Source: Zingiber officinale
Lineage: Eukaryota; Streptophyta; Magnoliopsida; Zingiberales; Zingiberaceae
DNA length: 64,000 nucleotides
Assembly: GCF_018446385.1 (NCBI RefSeq)
Contig: NC_056000.1
Span: 34,509,511-34,573,510, forward strand
Direction: 5' to 3'
The notes beneath the pieces are model-generated. The model saw only the letters and a list, made by a program, of their open reading frames with translations. It made no database searches and was not told the origin of the DNA. The position numbers and the translations under genes were made by a program. Within the stretch, counting starts at the first letter, position 1. The number at the start of each line of letters is the position of its first letter. This document shows positions 10,017-22,700 of the stretch, piece by piece.

Positions 10017-12796
10017 TGTCACGCCCCAGAAGAGTCCCTGTCCGAAGAAATTTCGGCAGCACCTCCCCTGTACGGCGGACAATATGAAACATTACTACAT
10101 ACAAAATATACATCAGCCACACTCGGCTGGAAAAAAAATATAACACATAACCGCCATCTATAACCATCAGCCTAAACGGCTGGAACAAAATAGAAACACA
10201 CACAGCGGAAGACAGAACGATAAATACTCAGCCTACACGGCTGGATGTAAACGCAGCGGAAATCACAAAAAGAAAACAAATGTATGACCGACAAAGTCAC
10301 TAACTAAATTACCTGCAACCACCAGATGGGACTCCAAAATCCATATCGAAGCATACAATACCAAGTTCACAAAACCAAAACATAAATAGCGTTAGCAACC
10401 AAAACCAGAAAAAAAAAAAAAAAAAAAAACTATCCTCGAGTGTGTCGTGGGACTAACAGCTGGGACTCTCCAAGTATCCATGACTCATCTACCTGTTACC
10501 TGGCGAAAGAAAACCATTTTTGCGGGGTGGTGAGTATTGGAACTCAGCGGGTAAGGAAAGAGATAGTGCATGAACATAACATATAACTAGAAAGTGAGCC
10601 AAGAGTATACAGTCTCATACAGAAATAGCAGATACTACAAAAGAACCAAAACAAATACTCATACCTGAAACCATATCCTAGACTAGGTATAGTAGGTCAG
10701 AACTGGTACTAATCTGCTACATTACTGTTCATAACTACAGAGGTAATAAGCAAGGTATATACCAATTTTCAATGACTAGACATCTACAACGAGAACATAT
10801 CTCAACACAAGTAAACATATCAGCATATGTGAACAACAACAATAAGCAAGCAATAACAACATATATAGACAGCAGCAGCCAAAACAAATATAATAACAAC
10901 AGCGTATGCACGGATGGTCACTCCCGCCCACCTCTCTGCACCATGACCCCTGTATGGTCGAGAGGTCGGGTCAGTGACAGACTGTACACCACTCCAGCTA
11001 CCACTCACACAAGTGGCCGAGGGGACAGTTGCATAGTAGCTAACTAGCTACATCTGCGACGGGGTCACACGAGTGGCCGAGTGCGGCAGGATAGGACAAG
11101 CGGCATCAACTCCAGCTACCACTCTCTCGAGTGGCCGAGGATGCGGCATGCATGCAATGCAACAGTCATCATACCAATATAAGCAGAAACAGGTATGCTA
11201 CATGAAGCCAGCACGCTCAATATAGTACATAAATAAACAATAGTCAAAGCATACAAACATGGTATCTAGTATCTGCTACTGATCATGGACAACAACAAGA
11301 GACTGTATAGATATGTAACGAATTTCTCAAAGATTGCGTGGAAGTATCAAGCACAAGAAACTAAGAGTGGAGTCAAGGTAAAATAGTTCTTATCCAAAAA
11401 TAGATCATGCACTAAGTTCAAGAACTACAGAATCAAAGTAAGAAGTACCCGCCTTCATTGTCAATCGTATGAGACTAAAACCCACGTCATGATGCTTATC
11501 TCGAATCAACGTCCTGCAAATCACGTGATGTATAATTTAGCTAATTTCATAAATACCAACTAGCTAAATCCAAACCTAACTTAATTAGGGAAATAAAACC
11601 CTAATCCCACTATAAACCTCGATTCACCCAAATCCATCAAACCACAAACCTAGAACAACCCTCAAAATCATCGGCCCATGTCAAAATAGATACACAAAAC
11701 AACTACACCCAAACACCCGGTTCTATTTAAAGAATCAACTACAACTAGAGAAAAATACACAAAGCACCAAAATCTAATCAAGATCTCCAAAGTAACCGGC
11801 AAACAATCTGTTCACACAAATCTGCAACCATCTCACAGAAACAAAAAAACCCCAATGAAATCGCATTCCAACCTACTAATCTACTGCAGAAAAATCGATT
11901 AGAATCACACGATGAAGCAAGAACATCACCGGAATTCAAATTACAACCTATTCAAACCTTAAGAAATCCCCAATCTACCCTAAAACTTCTGGTACCACAC
12001 GAAGAAGAAAAACTTCATCCTCCACGCCTAAACTACCGAAAGAATCTGTCCAAGAACTCAATTCCTCAAGAAGAACCCAAACTAGACCGACTCTAATTGT
12101 GAACGCCCAAATCCGATCAATAAATCCAGGAACATGACAAGAGGAAGCAGAAATCGCACCCCTTAAACAAGCAAATAAACTTCACCTAAGTACCTACCCC
12201 TTACCTCAGAAATCACATACCAACATAGGGAAATATAATTGCTGGATCAATTAGAGCACACCTCGGAGAGGAGAGGGTCAACGGCTTTGGCTTCAGTGCT
12301 AGAGCACAAGAACGGCGGCGCCGTGGCAGAGAGGTCGGTGGCTGTGGCTCGCTCGCGTGAGGAGGAGACCGGCGGTGTCGCAAGGAGGCGCGGGAGAAGA
12401 ATGAGGCCGGCTAGTGCAACATCTCTGGTGCTGGCGTGAGGAGGAGAGGCCGACGGCGTGATGAGGAAGATCGCAAGAGGGAGAGGGAAGAAGGGATCGG
12501 CGGTGTCGCGAGGGTGAAGGCTCGTGGAGAAGTTTGGCGCCGTGTGGGAAGCTAGGGCACGGAAGGGTTTTTAAAGAAAACGAAAAAGAAAATATTTAAA
12601 GAAATTAAACATTTCCTCGTTTAAATACGGTAGCTTAAACAGACGTTGTCCTGATCTAATAATTTATCCTCTTAACCTACATCATACAAGCCCCGAAAAA
12701 TTCCCAGAAAATTTCTAAAAATTTTTAAAAATTCCGTTAAGGCTATTAGCCTATTAAACCTTATTATTTAATTACTATCTGGTTCGATATTTTACA
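10017..12796 (-). mobile_element. Second solo LTR, Ty3/Gypsy-like
   Basis: A 2,780-bp block with TGT..ACA ends (TGTCACGCC at the left, TATTTTACA at the right), flanked by the perfect duplication CTTCG (10012-10016 and 12797-12801). No coding domain, primer-binding site or polypurine tract, so it is a solo LTR. On the minus strand it begins TGTAAAATATCGAACC and continues with AATTTTTAGAAATTTTC, a start I associate with Tekay/Del-type chromovirus LTRs. It holds an A-run of about 20 at 10411, and CACTCNxxGAGTGGCCGAG motifs three times between 11000 and 11150. The small open frame at 12239-12439 within it is not supported as a gene. Confidence 0.8.
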
Positions 12797-13547
12797 CTTC
12801 GGACCTTCTACGACGACCAATCCAAGTCAAATGTTATAAGGACGGTTTCCTACGAAGTAGTTGATGCAACGTTTAGAAGAGAAGCAAAGGCGCGGTGCAT
12901 CTTTATACAATTATTTCAGCTAGCGCCTTTACCAATTTTTGTAGGCAATAACGGTGTGGATTAACATAGCAACTGTGTGATTGAAGATGCCGAAGAAACT
13001 TTCCCACCAGGAGCGCAAGGGATGAGGGATGATGGAGGACGTTGAAGGAGGGAGTGAGCGAGGGAGAGAGAGAGCGGTGAGGGAAATTTTAATATTAAAC
13101 TTTCCCGGTTTTTACCCGCGAGGTCGGCCGAACGACGGAGACGGAGGTTACGAATGGGAGAGAGAGAGAGTGGGGAGGGAGATTTTAATTTGGGTAATTT
13201 CCGCCGCTGAAATTTTGAACAGAGGCTCGAAGGGGAGAGAGAATAAAAGGAATATTTTATTTGTAGGGAAACCGAGCTGGCAACGCCAAGTCTGCGCGTC
13301 GCTCACGGTCGCGCACAAAGCGTTGTCCAGCATATCAAATCTGTATATATATATTACTAAAATAATGAATTCAAATTATAACCTTAAGGCTATAGTATGA
13401 TGGTTAAAGATGGGATGGACTTCCTATGCAACGAGAATTCAAATCTCACTCAAGGCACATTACACTGCGGAGTTTGAAAATTTTGTGACTCTGGACCGTC
13501 CACTAGGATCCATTTGCATTTCATGATTTGCTCTAATGGATGATGAG
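12797..13547. other. End of the tandem tract and unassigned sequence
   Basis: 12802-12960 continues the repeat tract (AAGTAGTTGATGCAACG, GCAAAGGCGCGG). From about 13020 to 13330 there is GA-rich sequence with repeated GGGAGAGAGAG and two similar pieces (GAGGGAAATTTTAAT and GAGGGAGATTTTAAT), which may be the end of a DNA element or a decayed 5' UTR. I see no supported gene; a 123-codon frame at 13029-13400 has composition only and no recognisable domain. Confidence 0.4.
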
Positions 13548-13717
13548 TGCAGAAATTAAAAGAAAGAAAAATAACTAATCATATTATTGAATCTAAAATT
13601 AATACTTAGAAATACAGAGTATAAGTTCTTATATAGTTAAGTTAAGAAACTCTAAACTCTATAAAAAAAATCCAAATTACCCTAAAAATTATAAACAAAT
13701 AAATATATAATCTAACA
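13548..13717 (-). repeat. 3' LTR of the old Copia element
   Basis: 170 bp with TGCAGAAATT at the left and ATCTAACA at the right, followed by the purine tract (AAGGGGAGA on the minus strand). It is a direct repeat of 28344-28498, sharing TATTATTGAATCTAAAA and ATAAACAAATAAATATATAA. Confidence 0.8.
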
Positions 13718-16700
13718 TCTCCCCTTAAACTCACATTGTTACAGTTAGAAGTATTGAGAGTTTGTCAGATAAGAAACGAAAACGTGAAACGGAATGTACC
13801 TTAGTAAACATATCAACAATCATAGCTTTGAAGGAACAAAAGACAATGTGATGGTGCCAATCTGAAGATCGTGACGAGTAAGTGAGAATCAATTTCAATA
13901 TGTTTCGTCCGCTCATGAAAAACTGAATTGTGTGTAATTTGAATAACACTCTGATTATTACAATATAACTGAGTAGGTTAATGAAGAGAGATACCTATAT
14001 CCGCAAACAACTAACACAACCAAACTATTTCACAAGCAGTTGAGGTCATGACACGATACTTAGCTTCTGTGGAAGATCTAGAAATAACATTTTGCCTTTT
14101 ACTCTTCTAAGAAATGAGGGAATCACCAAGAAAAATATAGAAGCAGTGGTAGATTTGCGATCCGTAGGATCACCAGCCCTATCCGCATCAGAGTATGCAC
14201 ACAACTCAAGAGATGAAGTAGAAGGAAATAAAATGCTTTGAAATTGAGTACCCGAAGATATCTAAGAATACGAAGAACAACAACTCAATGAACTGTAGTT
14301 AGTGCAGCGATAAATTAACTAACCATATAAACAGCATACGCAATATCTATACAAGTCACGGTGAGATAAACCAAGCTTCCAATAATAGTTCTGTGCAAAC
14401 CAGGATTCAGCAAAGGTGAGCCATCAGATAGAGAATATCGAGCATTAGTCTCAATAGGAGTATCAACAACTCTATTATCAGTAAGACGAGCACGCTCAAA
14501 CAGATCAGACATATACTTTGATTGAGATAAAAGATAACCTTTCGGGGAATAAGCAACCTCAATGCCCAGAAAGTAACAGAGTATAGCCAAGTCTTTCATA
14601 GCAAAACAATGAGTCAACTCAGACTTCAAGAAAGTAATTCCATCAGAATCATCACCAGTAATAATCATGTCATCAAAATATAATGATAAAAGAATATGAC
14701 CTGCACTCGTATATCTGACAACAATGCTAAATCATGATTACTACGATGAAAATCAAACAAAGTAATCACTGTAGAGAACTTCTCAAACTAAGCACGAGGT
14801 GCTTGTTTGAGACCATAAAGCGCTTTACGAAGCTTGCAAACTTCACCAGGTTGGTGTGAAATGCCAGGAGGAGGTGTCATATAAACTTTTTTATGAAGAT
14901 CACCATTTAGAAATGCATTCTTGACATCCATCTGAGATATTCTCCATGGGCGAACAAAAGCAACAATAATCAGAGTACGAATAGTCATTATTTTTGCAAC
15001 AGGAGCAAATGTTTCCTCATTATCCATGTCATACTCTTAAGAATAACCTTTAGTAACAAGACGAGCTTTGTATCATTCGATAGATCCATTAGATTTAGTT
15101 TTGATCTTATATATCCAACAAGAACCAATAGTATGTTTTCCTGGTGGCAATGGAACCAAATTTCATGTATGACTCTGATGCAAAGTAGTTAGTTTCTCAG
15201 CCATATCACTCTGCCAAAGTGGATTACAAACAACTTCTTTATAGGATACGAGCTCATAAAGATAATGAATGATGCAACAAATGAAGCAAAAGAATAAGAA
15301 TAATAGGAGTAAGCAAAATCTGATAGTTTAGTAGATTTACGAACACGAGTGGATTGACGACGATGGAAAGAAGGATCATCAGCAATCTCAGGAGATGATT
15401 GGGTAGTGGCAGAAGGAGGAGTATGTGGAGCGGATATCTCGGGAATCAAAGTACCAGATTCAGTTGAGCAACTAGTAGGAGCTATGGGTGAAGCTTCCTC
15501 AGTGTCGGTATTGAAAAGGACCAATGCAAAATAGATCTGACTTTTATCATATTATGTGAATTAGCAGAAATAGAAAAGAATGGAATATGTTCAAGAAACA
15601 CAATATGACGAGAGACATATAATTTTTTACTAACGAGATCAAAGCAACGATATCCTTTTTGACTAACATCATAACCTAGAAAGACACAAAGAGCAGACTG
15701 AGAGACTAATTTATTACGCTCGACATGTGGACGAAGGATGAAACAAGTATAACTAAAGACACGCAAAGAGGAGTAGAGAGGAGCATGCTCATACAATTTT
15801 TCAAAAGGTGACAAGCTTGCATTGTGTAAGGTTGGAATTCTATTAATCACGTGAGCAGTGGTAAGGATTGCTTCCCCTCAAAAAGTACTAGGAACACTGG
15901 CAGACAATAAAAATGAACGGGCTATTTTAACAAGATGTCTATGTTTTCGTTCAACCACACCATTCTTTTCAAGAGTATCTGTACACGAGGTTTGATGAAT
16001 AGTATCATCAGAAGCAAGTAACTGTGAAAAATGATTCAAAGTGTATTCGCCCCCAAATCACAATGAAAATACTTTATGACACTATAATATTTAGTTTTTA
16101 CAAGAGCTCTGAAGTTGTTGAAAATGATAAGATAATTATACCTAGGTTTCATAAGATAAACCTAAGAGTAACAAGTGCAATCATCAATAAATGAAACATA
16201 ATACCTTGAACCCCCTTTTGTAGGAATAGGAGAGGGTCCCCACAGACGGTGGACGCATGACATCTCTAGCATAATGGCTAGGGGTTGATTTTCAGGAACT
16301 GATGACCTGATATTTACCCCACCATGCGCTTATGGGCTGTGTACCTGGATGTTTTTGAAGGGCGCTAGAATTCCGTTCTGTTTTAATTTTCCTGTACAAA
16401 AAAATTGTACAAGAATAGAATTCTTCCTAGCAACCCGCATGTTCGATCAAAGATGTGTTCGATCAATCAAGCAAGTTCTTGAATGATCAAAGCACACCTT
16501 GATCGAAATACAAGATCGCTGGTCTCCTGTGTTGATATTCAAATCGATACGTAAAATCGATACAAAGAAAAATGAAACTAGATACGCAGCGGAATTAAAG
16601 AACTAGTTGTATCTTTTCTTTGTAGCTAAAGACCTCTTAATCTTCTGCCGTATTCCTCTTCTCTTCATGGACATCGTGTGGGCGACGATCTACTAAGAAT

Positions 16701-16879
16701 AAACCACCCTCCTTCTCTTCTCTTCCAAAACCGTCGGTCAAAAAAAGGAGTCTCTAAGATGGGGTACCTTCTAATCTGCTTCTTCTTCTTCCTCTCCTTC
16801 CTCTTCTTTCTTGCGTTCCTCTTCTTCCTTTTCTTCAAGCCACGACCACCAAGAAGAAGAAGTGTCGCCAGCCCTAGCT

Positions 16880-17050
16880 AGGAGAGGAAAGGGGGCGGCC
16901 CTTGGTGGAGGTGGCGCCGGCCCTAGGTGGGGTTGAAGGTGGCGCCGGGCATAAAGAGAAGAAGAGGTGGATGTGGTGCCGACCCTAGGTGGAAGAGGGG
17001 GGGCCGGCCATAGGTGGAAGAGGGGGCGCCGACCATAGGTGGAAGAGGGT
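16880..17050. repeat. GC-rich tandem motif in the older LTR
   Basis: Four to five degenerate units of about 28-40 bp around GCCGGCCNTAGGTGGAAGAGG (written with one variable base), with GGTGGCGCCGG variants. It lies just upstream of the GTTAAACC repeats in the same LTR. Confidence 0.6.
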
Positions 17051-17173
17051 TGTGGAGAATTAGAAAGTTATGTTTTAGGGGTCACATCCTACTTCTTTTT
17101 ATAGACTTGTCGTCGGTTACAAGGAAAGAAAAATTAACAAAATTTTGTTTAGAAAAAATCTAAACAAACTATG

Positions 17174-17287
17174 TTAAACCAAACCAAGTTAAGTTAAACC
17201 AAACCAAGTTAAGTTAGACCAAACCAAGTTAAGTTAAACCAAACCAAGTTAAGTTAAATCAAACTAAATTAAGTTAAACCAAACCTG
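17174..17287. repeat. 20-bp tandem repeat, AAACCAAACCAAGTTAAGTT
   Basis: Five to six head-to-tail copies of a 20-bp unit, nearly identical in the first four and drifting at the right end. Part of the older minus-strand LTR. Confidence 0.8.
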
Positions 17288-17491
17288 GTTATGGATGGGT
17301 GGATGCGAGGCTTTATATATAGAGGCTACAATAGGGACCTAGAAGAGGAATTGGTTTAGGTCTCCCGATGGGCTTGGGTTTCTCGTGTTCGCCCTGAACA
17401 CCCAACTCAAGTCCATCAATAATAACTCAAACCACTAAAGGGTTATTATTGAACTACCGCACCAATCCCATATTACAATATAGGCTCCTTC

Positions 17492-19767
17492 TGTTGGAGT
17501 GTATACTTAAAAGTTTAGCTTTTGTACACATTTATTTTGAAATAAAGAATCACATTGGTCAAATGTTTACATTTATTTGTTAAATGTAATTGTTCAATTA
17601 ATTTATATAGTAGATAACATGGAGTGTGGAGTCACACTTAGAAGATCATGTTGTCGGTTCTCTATAAATTATAAACAGTTGCTCACGACTAAGATGGAAA
17701 TGAACAAACCATCAGAATAGACGTAATGTAATTAAGTATTAGTTTATCTTGACTAATAAATTACACTGATACACTTTAAGTGTATTGAGTAGGATCATTT
17801 AGGTAAGTTCTTTTTGTACTGACTTAGTAAAAGAACTAGACCTTAGTTATCATGGAAGTGTGTACTCTTAATCCTAATATAATAACAAGCATGTATATTT
17901 AATATTTATTTCTTTGACTTATCAAAGGGTGAGGTTTAGCTCGATAAATCAATATGCCCGATAAGTTGGGAAATGATATTACTTATAGTATGTGTTGTTG
18001 ATTATAGAAGGAATCTATGTCCTAGTTATCTAGGTTGAGAATGTCCCCAAGAGGAACTCATAAGGATTGTCATGTTAAACCCTGCAGGTGGACCTAGTCC
18101 AACATGACAATAAAGTTGAGTGGTACTACTTTTGGAGTTAGATATTAATTAAATGAGTTGTCAGTAACTCACTTAATTAGTGAACATTCGTAATCTTAAA
18201 CACAGGGAGACTAACACACTCATGATAAGAAGGAGCCCATAATGTAATTTGGGATTGGTGCGGTAGTGCGGTAATAACTCTCTAGTGGAATGAGTTATTA
18301 TCGATGAACTTGAGTTGTGTGTTCGGGGCGAGCACGGGATACTCAAGCTCATCGGAAGACCAACACCAATTTCTCCTCTAGGTTCCTGTTGTAGCCTCAA
18401 TAAAGCCTCAAGTTCATCCAAAGAAAAGCCTATCTTGGTGTCCAAGAAGGGGCCGGTTCATTGCTTGGTGACCAAGCAATGGCCGGCCACATATTCTATT
18501 GAAGTGGCCGGCCCTTGCCTTGGGCAAGGGGGTCGGCCGCAATATTTAAATTAGGAAGATTGTTTTTGAATTTTTAAATTTCCTCAGATATTTACAATTT
18601 GTAAAAAGAGATATTTTAAAAATTTATAAAATTTTCCTAATTTAAATTAGGCCACAAGGTTTTAAAAGAAAGTTGTAAAATTTATAAAACTTTCATTAAA
18701 AAAAATATTATTAGAGATGTTTTAAATTTTAAAACTTGGTTTTAAATTTTAAAACTTTCCTTTTAATATCCACATTAGAAAAAAAAAAAGAGTTTATAAA
18801 ATTTTATTAGAAGTTTTCTTCTTTTAAATTTTATAATTTTTTTTTCTTTCTTTCCCTTTTAATAAGTGGCCGGCCACCTTGCTTGGTGCCCAAGCAAGGG
18901 GCCGGTCAAATCATTAAATATCAACAAATAGTTGTTTAATTAATAAATCAATCAAGGATTGATTAATTAAAAGGAAAGAAAAAGAAACAATTAAAAGGAA
19001 ATAGGAATGAGTCTAATTTTTTATAAAACTCTTTCCATAATTTTCCGTTGGGAAACTAATAAAAAAAGGGGGGAAGGGGAGGCCTTGAAAAATATAACAA
19101 TTGATATTGTGTTGTTGGAGATCATCAAGTGGCCGACCCCTCTCCCTCTCTTCCCTTTGCTCTCTTTTGCTCCTTTGTGGTGGTGGTGGTCGAATTCTAG
19201 AGGAGGAGAAGCTTTCCGGGTGGTGTTCGTCTTGGAGGATCGTCGCCCACACGACGTCTAAGAGGAGGCGAGGGATACGACAGAAGATCTCGAGGTTTTT
19301 AGCATACAAGGAAGAGGTATAACTAGTATTTAATTTCCGCATCATACTAGTTAATTTTTCTTTGTATAAATACCAAATACAAGAGGCATTCGATTCTTGT
19401 TTTTCGAATTTAATTTCGATGTTGTGTTCTTTTTCTTTTTTCCTTGTGATTTGATTGTTCCTTTTGGTTAACCTAGAGTTATATAAGGAAATTAAATATT
19501 AACTTTCCTTAAAAGGCTTTGTCTAGTCGGTGGTGGTTGCTCCCATATCCAAGAAGGTCAAATGCCTCGCCATGCAGTACTGGAAGCCAATTTTGGAAAC
19601 TAATATTTAATTAAATTTATAACCTAGGTGATTTAGATCAAACGTGTTAAGTTCCGCAGGAGATACAAGTTTAACTTAAAAGAACACATGGTAGCTAGGA
19701 AAGGTTCAGATCACGTACAAAATTTTTGTACAGTGGAGCCATTGGGTTTTCCGAGTAGCAACCAACA
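17492..19767 (+). repeat. 5' LTR of the Copia element
   Basis: 2,276 bp, TGTTGGAG..CCAACA. The far end has GTACAAAATTTTTGTAC, a 17-bp palindrome near 19717-19733, also seen at the end of the 3' LTR. It contains purine/pyrimidine and A/T-rich stretches and repeated GGCCGGCCAC-type words (18470-18910). The purine-rich frames near 19007-19345 are not genes: the same sequence recurs in the other LTR. Confidence 0.9.
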
Positions 19768-22700
19768 ATTGGTATCAGAGCTAGGGTTTTGCCTCTGTGT
19801 ATTTGGTATTAGTTTAATTATGCACATGTCATACATAATTTAGGCAGGTTAATAATAGGATGTGCTAACTTTGTGGATGCAGGATCCAACTATTATGACT
19901 TATAGTTATTATGTGTGTGATTGGACCCTTGGACATGTCAAGGACATTTATTATGTGTGCATGATTGTATTATAAAATACAGCAGGAGCTGTATTTAGTT
20001 TTATTAAGATTTTATTTTTTGATCTAGATACATGTACATTCCTTTTATGGAATATAGGATTGATGGATGTAAATTTTATTTTATGTTTGATCTAGTTTAC
20101 ATGTACATTCCTTCGAGGAATATAGGATCGAAAAATGTAAAATTCTATTTATGTCGCGGATTGAATCTTGCAAGGCGTGGAACCTTTTGAGGATCAGAGT
20201 GGCGCAGTGGAACAAGGAGCAAGATGGATGCGACAACTAGACCCGGCAGTAGCTAGGGATGACGACACACGGAGGACAACAATAGATAAAAGCCATAATA
20301 GTTGAAAATTAGTTTTTCTATTTATTGCTTTTGTATTGTGCTGTGTGTGAATGTTAGTGTACATGTTTAGTAGGCTAGCATCATCAAAATTCCTCACTTT
20401 AAATAACTAAGTGGGAGAGGAATTTATTTTAGTGAATTCCACGGTCTCCATTACTGGTTTGTAAGTGATGCAAACAAACTTGCGCGTTGGCTCTGAGTGC
20501 CTTCCTCCATATCGGATGAGTTTGTTTGCGGATCACTAGACCAAACTTCCATTTCGGATGACTATAAGAAATTAATTAAGAGCGTGTGATCTTCCCCATC
20601 GGAAGGGGCGCAATCTTATTAATGGACTTAGTGTCAAGTAATGGTATACACTTAGGCACGTCTAATAGTATCCTCCCCATCGGAGTCACTGCTATTATTT
20701 GTGTGACCGAACGAAACCAACTATTAATTTTATTTGTCAAAAAGTTAGGTTGACAAGATAATAAAATTAATGGGATATACCCTCCTTTTACAAATGTTGA
20801 ATTTGTATACGTCCACACTATCGTGACATACAAAATTCACGGTGTTTTAAGGTGGTGGTTAATTTAAAATAGTATTGTTTGAGGAATCAATATTATTCTA
20901 AATTTAGAGTTCTGACCAAAATTTATTTTGTGATTCTTAGGATGACTTTCAACCCACTGGCCATTATTCTAAAAGAAAACAGACTTACTGGTCCCAACTA
21001 TATAGATTGGAAAATAAATCTGGACATTGTTTTAACTGCTGAGGGCTATAAGTTTGTACTGTCAGAGGAATGTCCAGAAAAACCTAGCAATGATTCTACC
21101 CCAGAGGAGATTCAGCATCATAGTAAATGGGTAAAAGCTGATGAGATGGCACGGTGTTACATCTTGGCTTCGATGTCAAATGTATTGCAACATCAGCATC
21201 AGGACTTACCAATAGCCTATGATATAATGAACAATCTCAAGGAACTCTTCGGACATCAGAATTAGGCTGCTAGGCAAGAGGCAATGAGAAAACTAATGGC
21301 AGTCACCATGACTGAGGGGATTCCCGTGAGGGGTCATATTCTCAAGATGATGGCTTACTTAAACGAAATACAAGTTCTTGGAGGGGAAATTGATGGGGAA
21401 ACACAGGTCGATATCATCCTCCAAACGCTGCCCAGAAGCATTTTCGCCGAACTATAATATGAATAAAAGGATATATTCATTGGCGGAACTTCTGAGCCAA
21501 AGGGTTGTTTCGTCAACATTCTCAAATTCACTATATTGAAATGGTTCTCTACAAGGTAAAGGCAAGAAGAAGAAGAAACAAAATGGCTCAAAGAAAGAAG
21601 GTGAATAAACCTTAAGGTGCAGGACAAAAAGCTGGAATAAAGAAGCCAAGGGCAAGTGCTTTATTTGCAAGCGGAATGGAATGGAAGACTGTCCTCGTAG
21701 GAAACAGAACAATAAAGGTATATCTCATACTCTAGTAGTTGAAACATGTTTAGCGGTGTTATCTACCAGCACCTGGTGTGTAGATACTGGAGCCACTAAT
21801 CATGTCTGCAATTCTTTGTAGGGGTTCCAGGAAACCCGGCGACTATTTGATAGAGAGATAACTGTCTACATGGGCAATGCTACTAAGGTGGCGGCTGTTG
21901 CAGTGGGAGACGTCTACTTATCATTTGATAGGAATAGGAAATTGGTTTTAAGGAATTGTCTTTATGTACCCAGTTTTAGAAAGCATTTAATTTCAGTTTC
22001 TAAACTGTATTTGGATGGATATTCAGTTTCCTTTAGTAACAATGTGGTTATAAAGAGAAATAAAGTGATTATCAGTTCTGGTGCATTGGTTGGTAATTTA
22101 TATACTTTAAATCTAATTTCTCCCACAAAGCAAAATATGGAAATTAATAACACATCTTTTAACTCTAATAAGACAAAAGAACCTTCAGAAATGAACCAAA
22201 TACATCTTTGGCATCTAAGGCTTTGTCATATTAACTTAAGTAGGATTCAAAGGCTTGTAGCCGATGGACTCTTGGGTCCATTAGAGTTGGAAAACTTTTC
22301 AATGTGTGAATCCTGCTTGGAAGGTAAGATGACCAAGAGACCTTTTAAGGTCAAGGGGTATAGAGCTAAAGAAGCGTTAGAATTGGTTCATTTTGATTTG
22401 TGTGGTCCTATGTCTATCCAGGCTAGAGGTGGCTTTGAATATTTTGTCTCTTTTATAGACGATTATTCAAGATATGGATACATTTACCTAATGCGCCGTA
22501 AGTCTGAGTGCTTTGATAAGTTCAAAGAGTACAAGGCTGATGTGGAGAAACGTCTAGGTAAAAGTATCAAGACACTACGGTCTGATCGTGGTGGCGAATA
22601 CCTCTTAGGAGAGTTTAGGAATTACTTATCAGAGGCCGGGATTCAATCCCAATTATCCGCACCTGGTACACCCCAACAGAATGGTGTGGCAGAACGAAAG

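Noticed and set aside
12239-12439. 66-codon Arg/Ala-rich frame
   Set aside because: Lies inside a solo LTR with defined ends and target duplication; composition only.
13029-13400. 123-codon plus-strand frame
   Set aside because: Built on repeated GGGAGAGAGAG sequence, no known domain and no splice support.
18173-19345. Several 70-110 codon frames in the 5' part of the Copia element
   Set aside because: They are inside the 5' LTR, and those at 19007-19345 recur in the other LTR (25461-25763).
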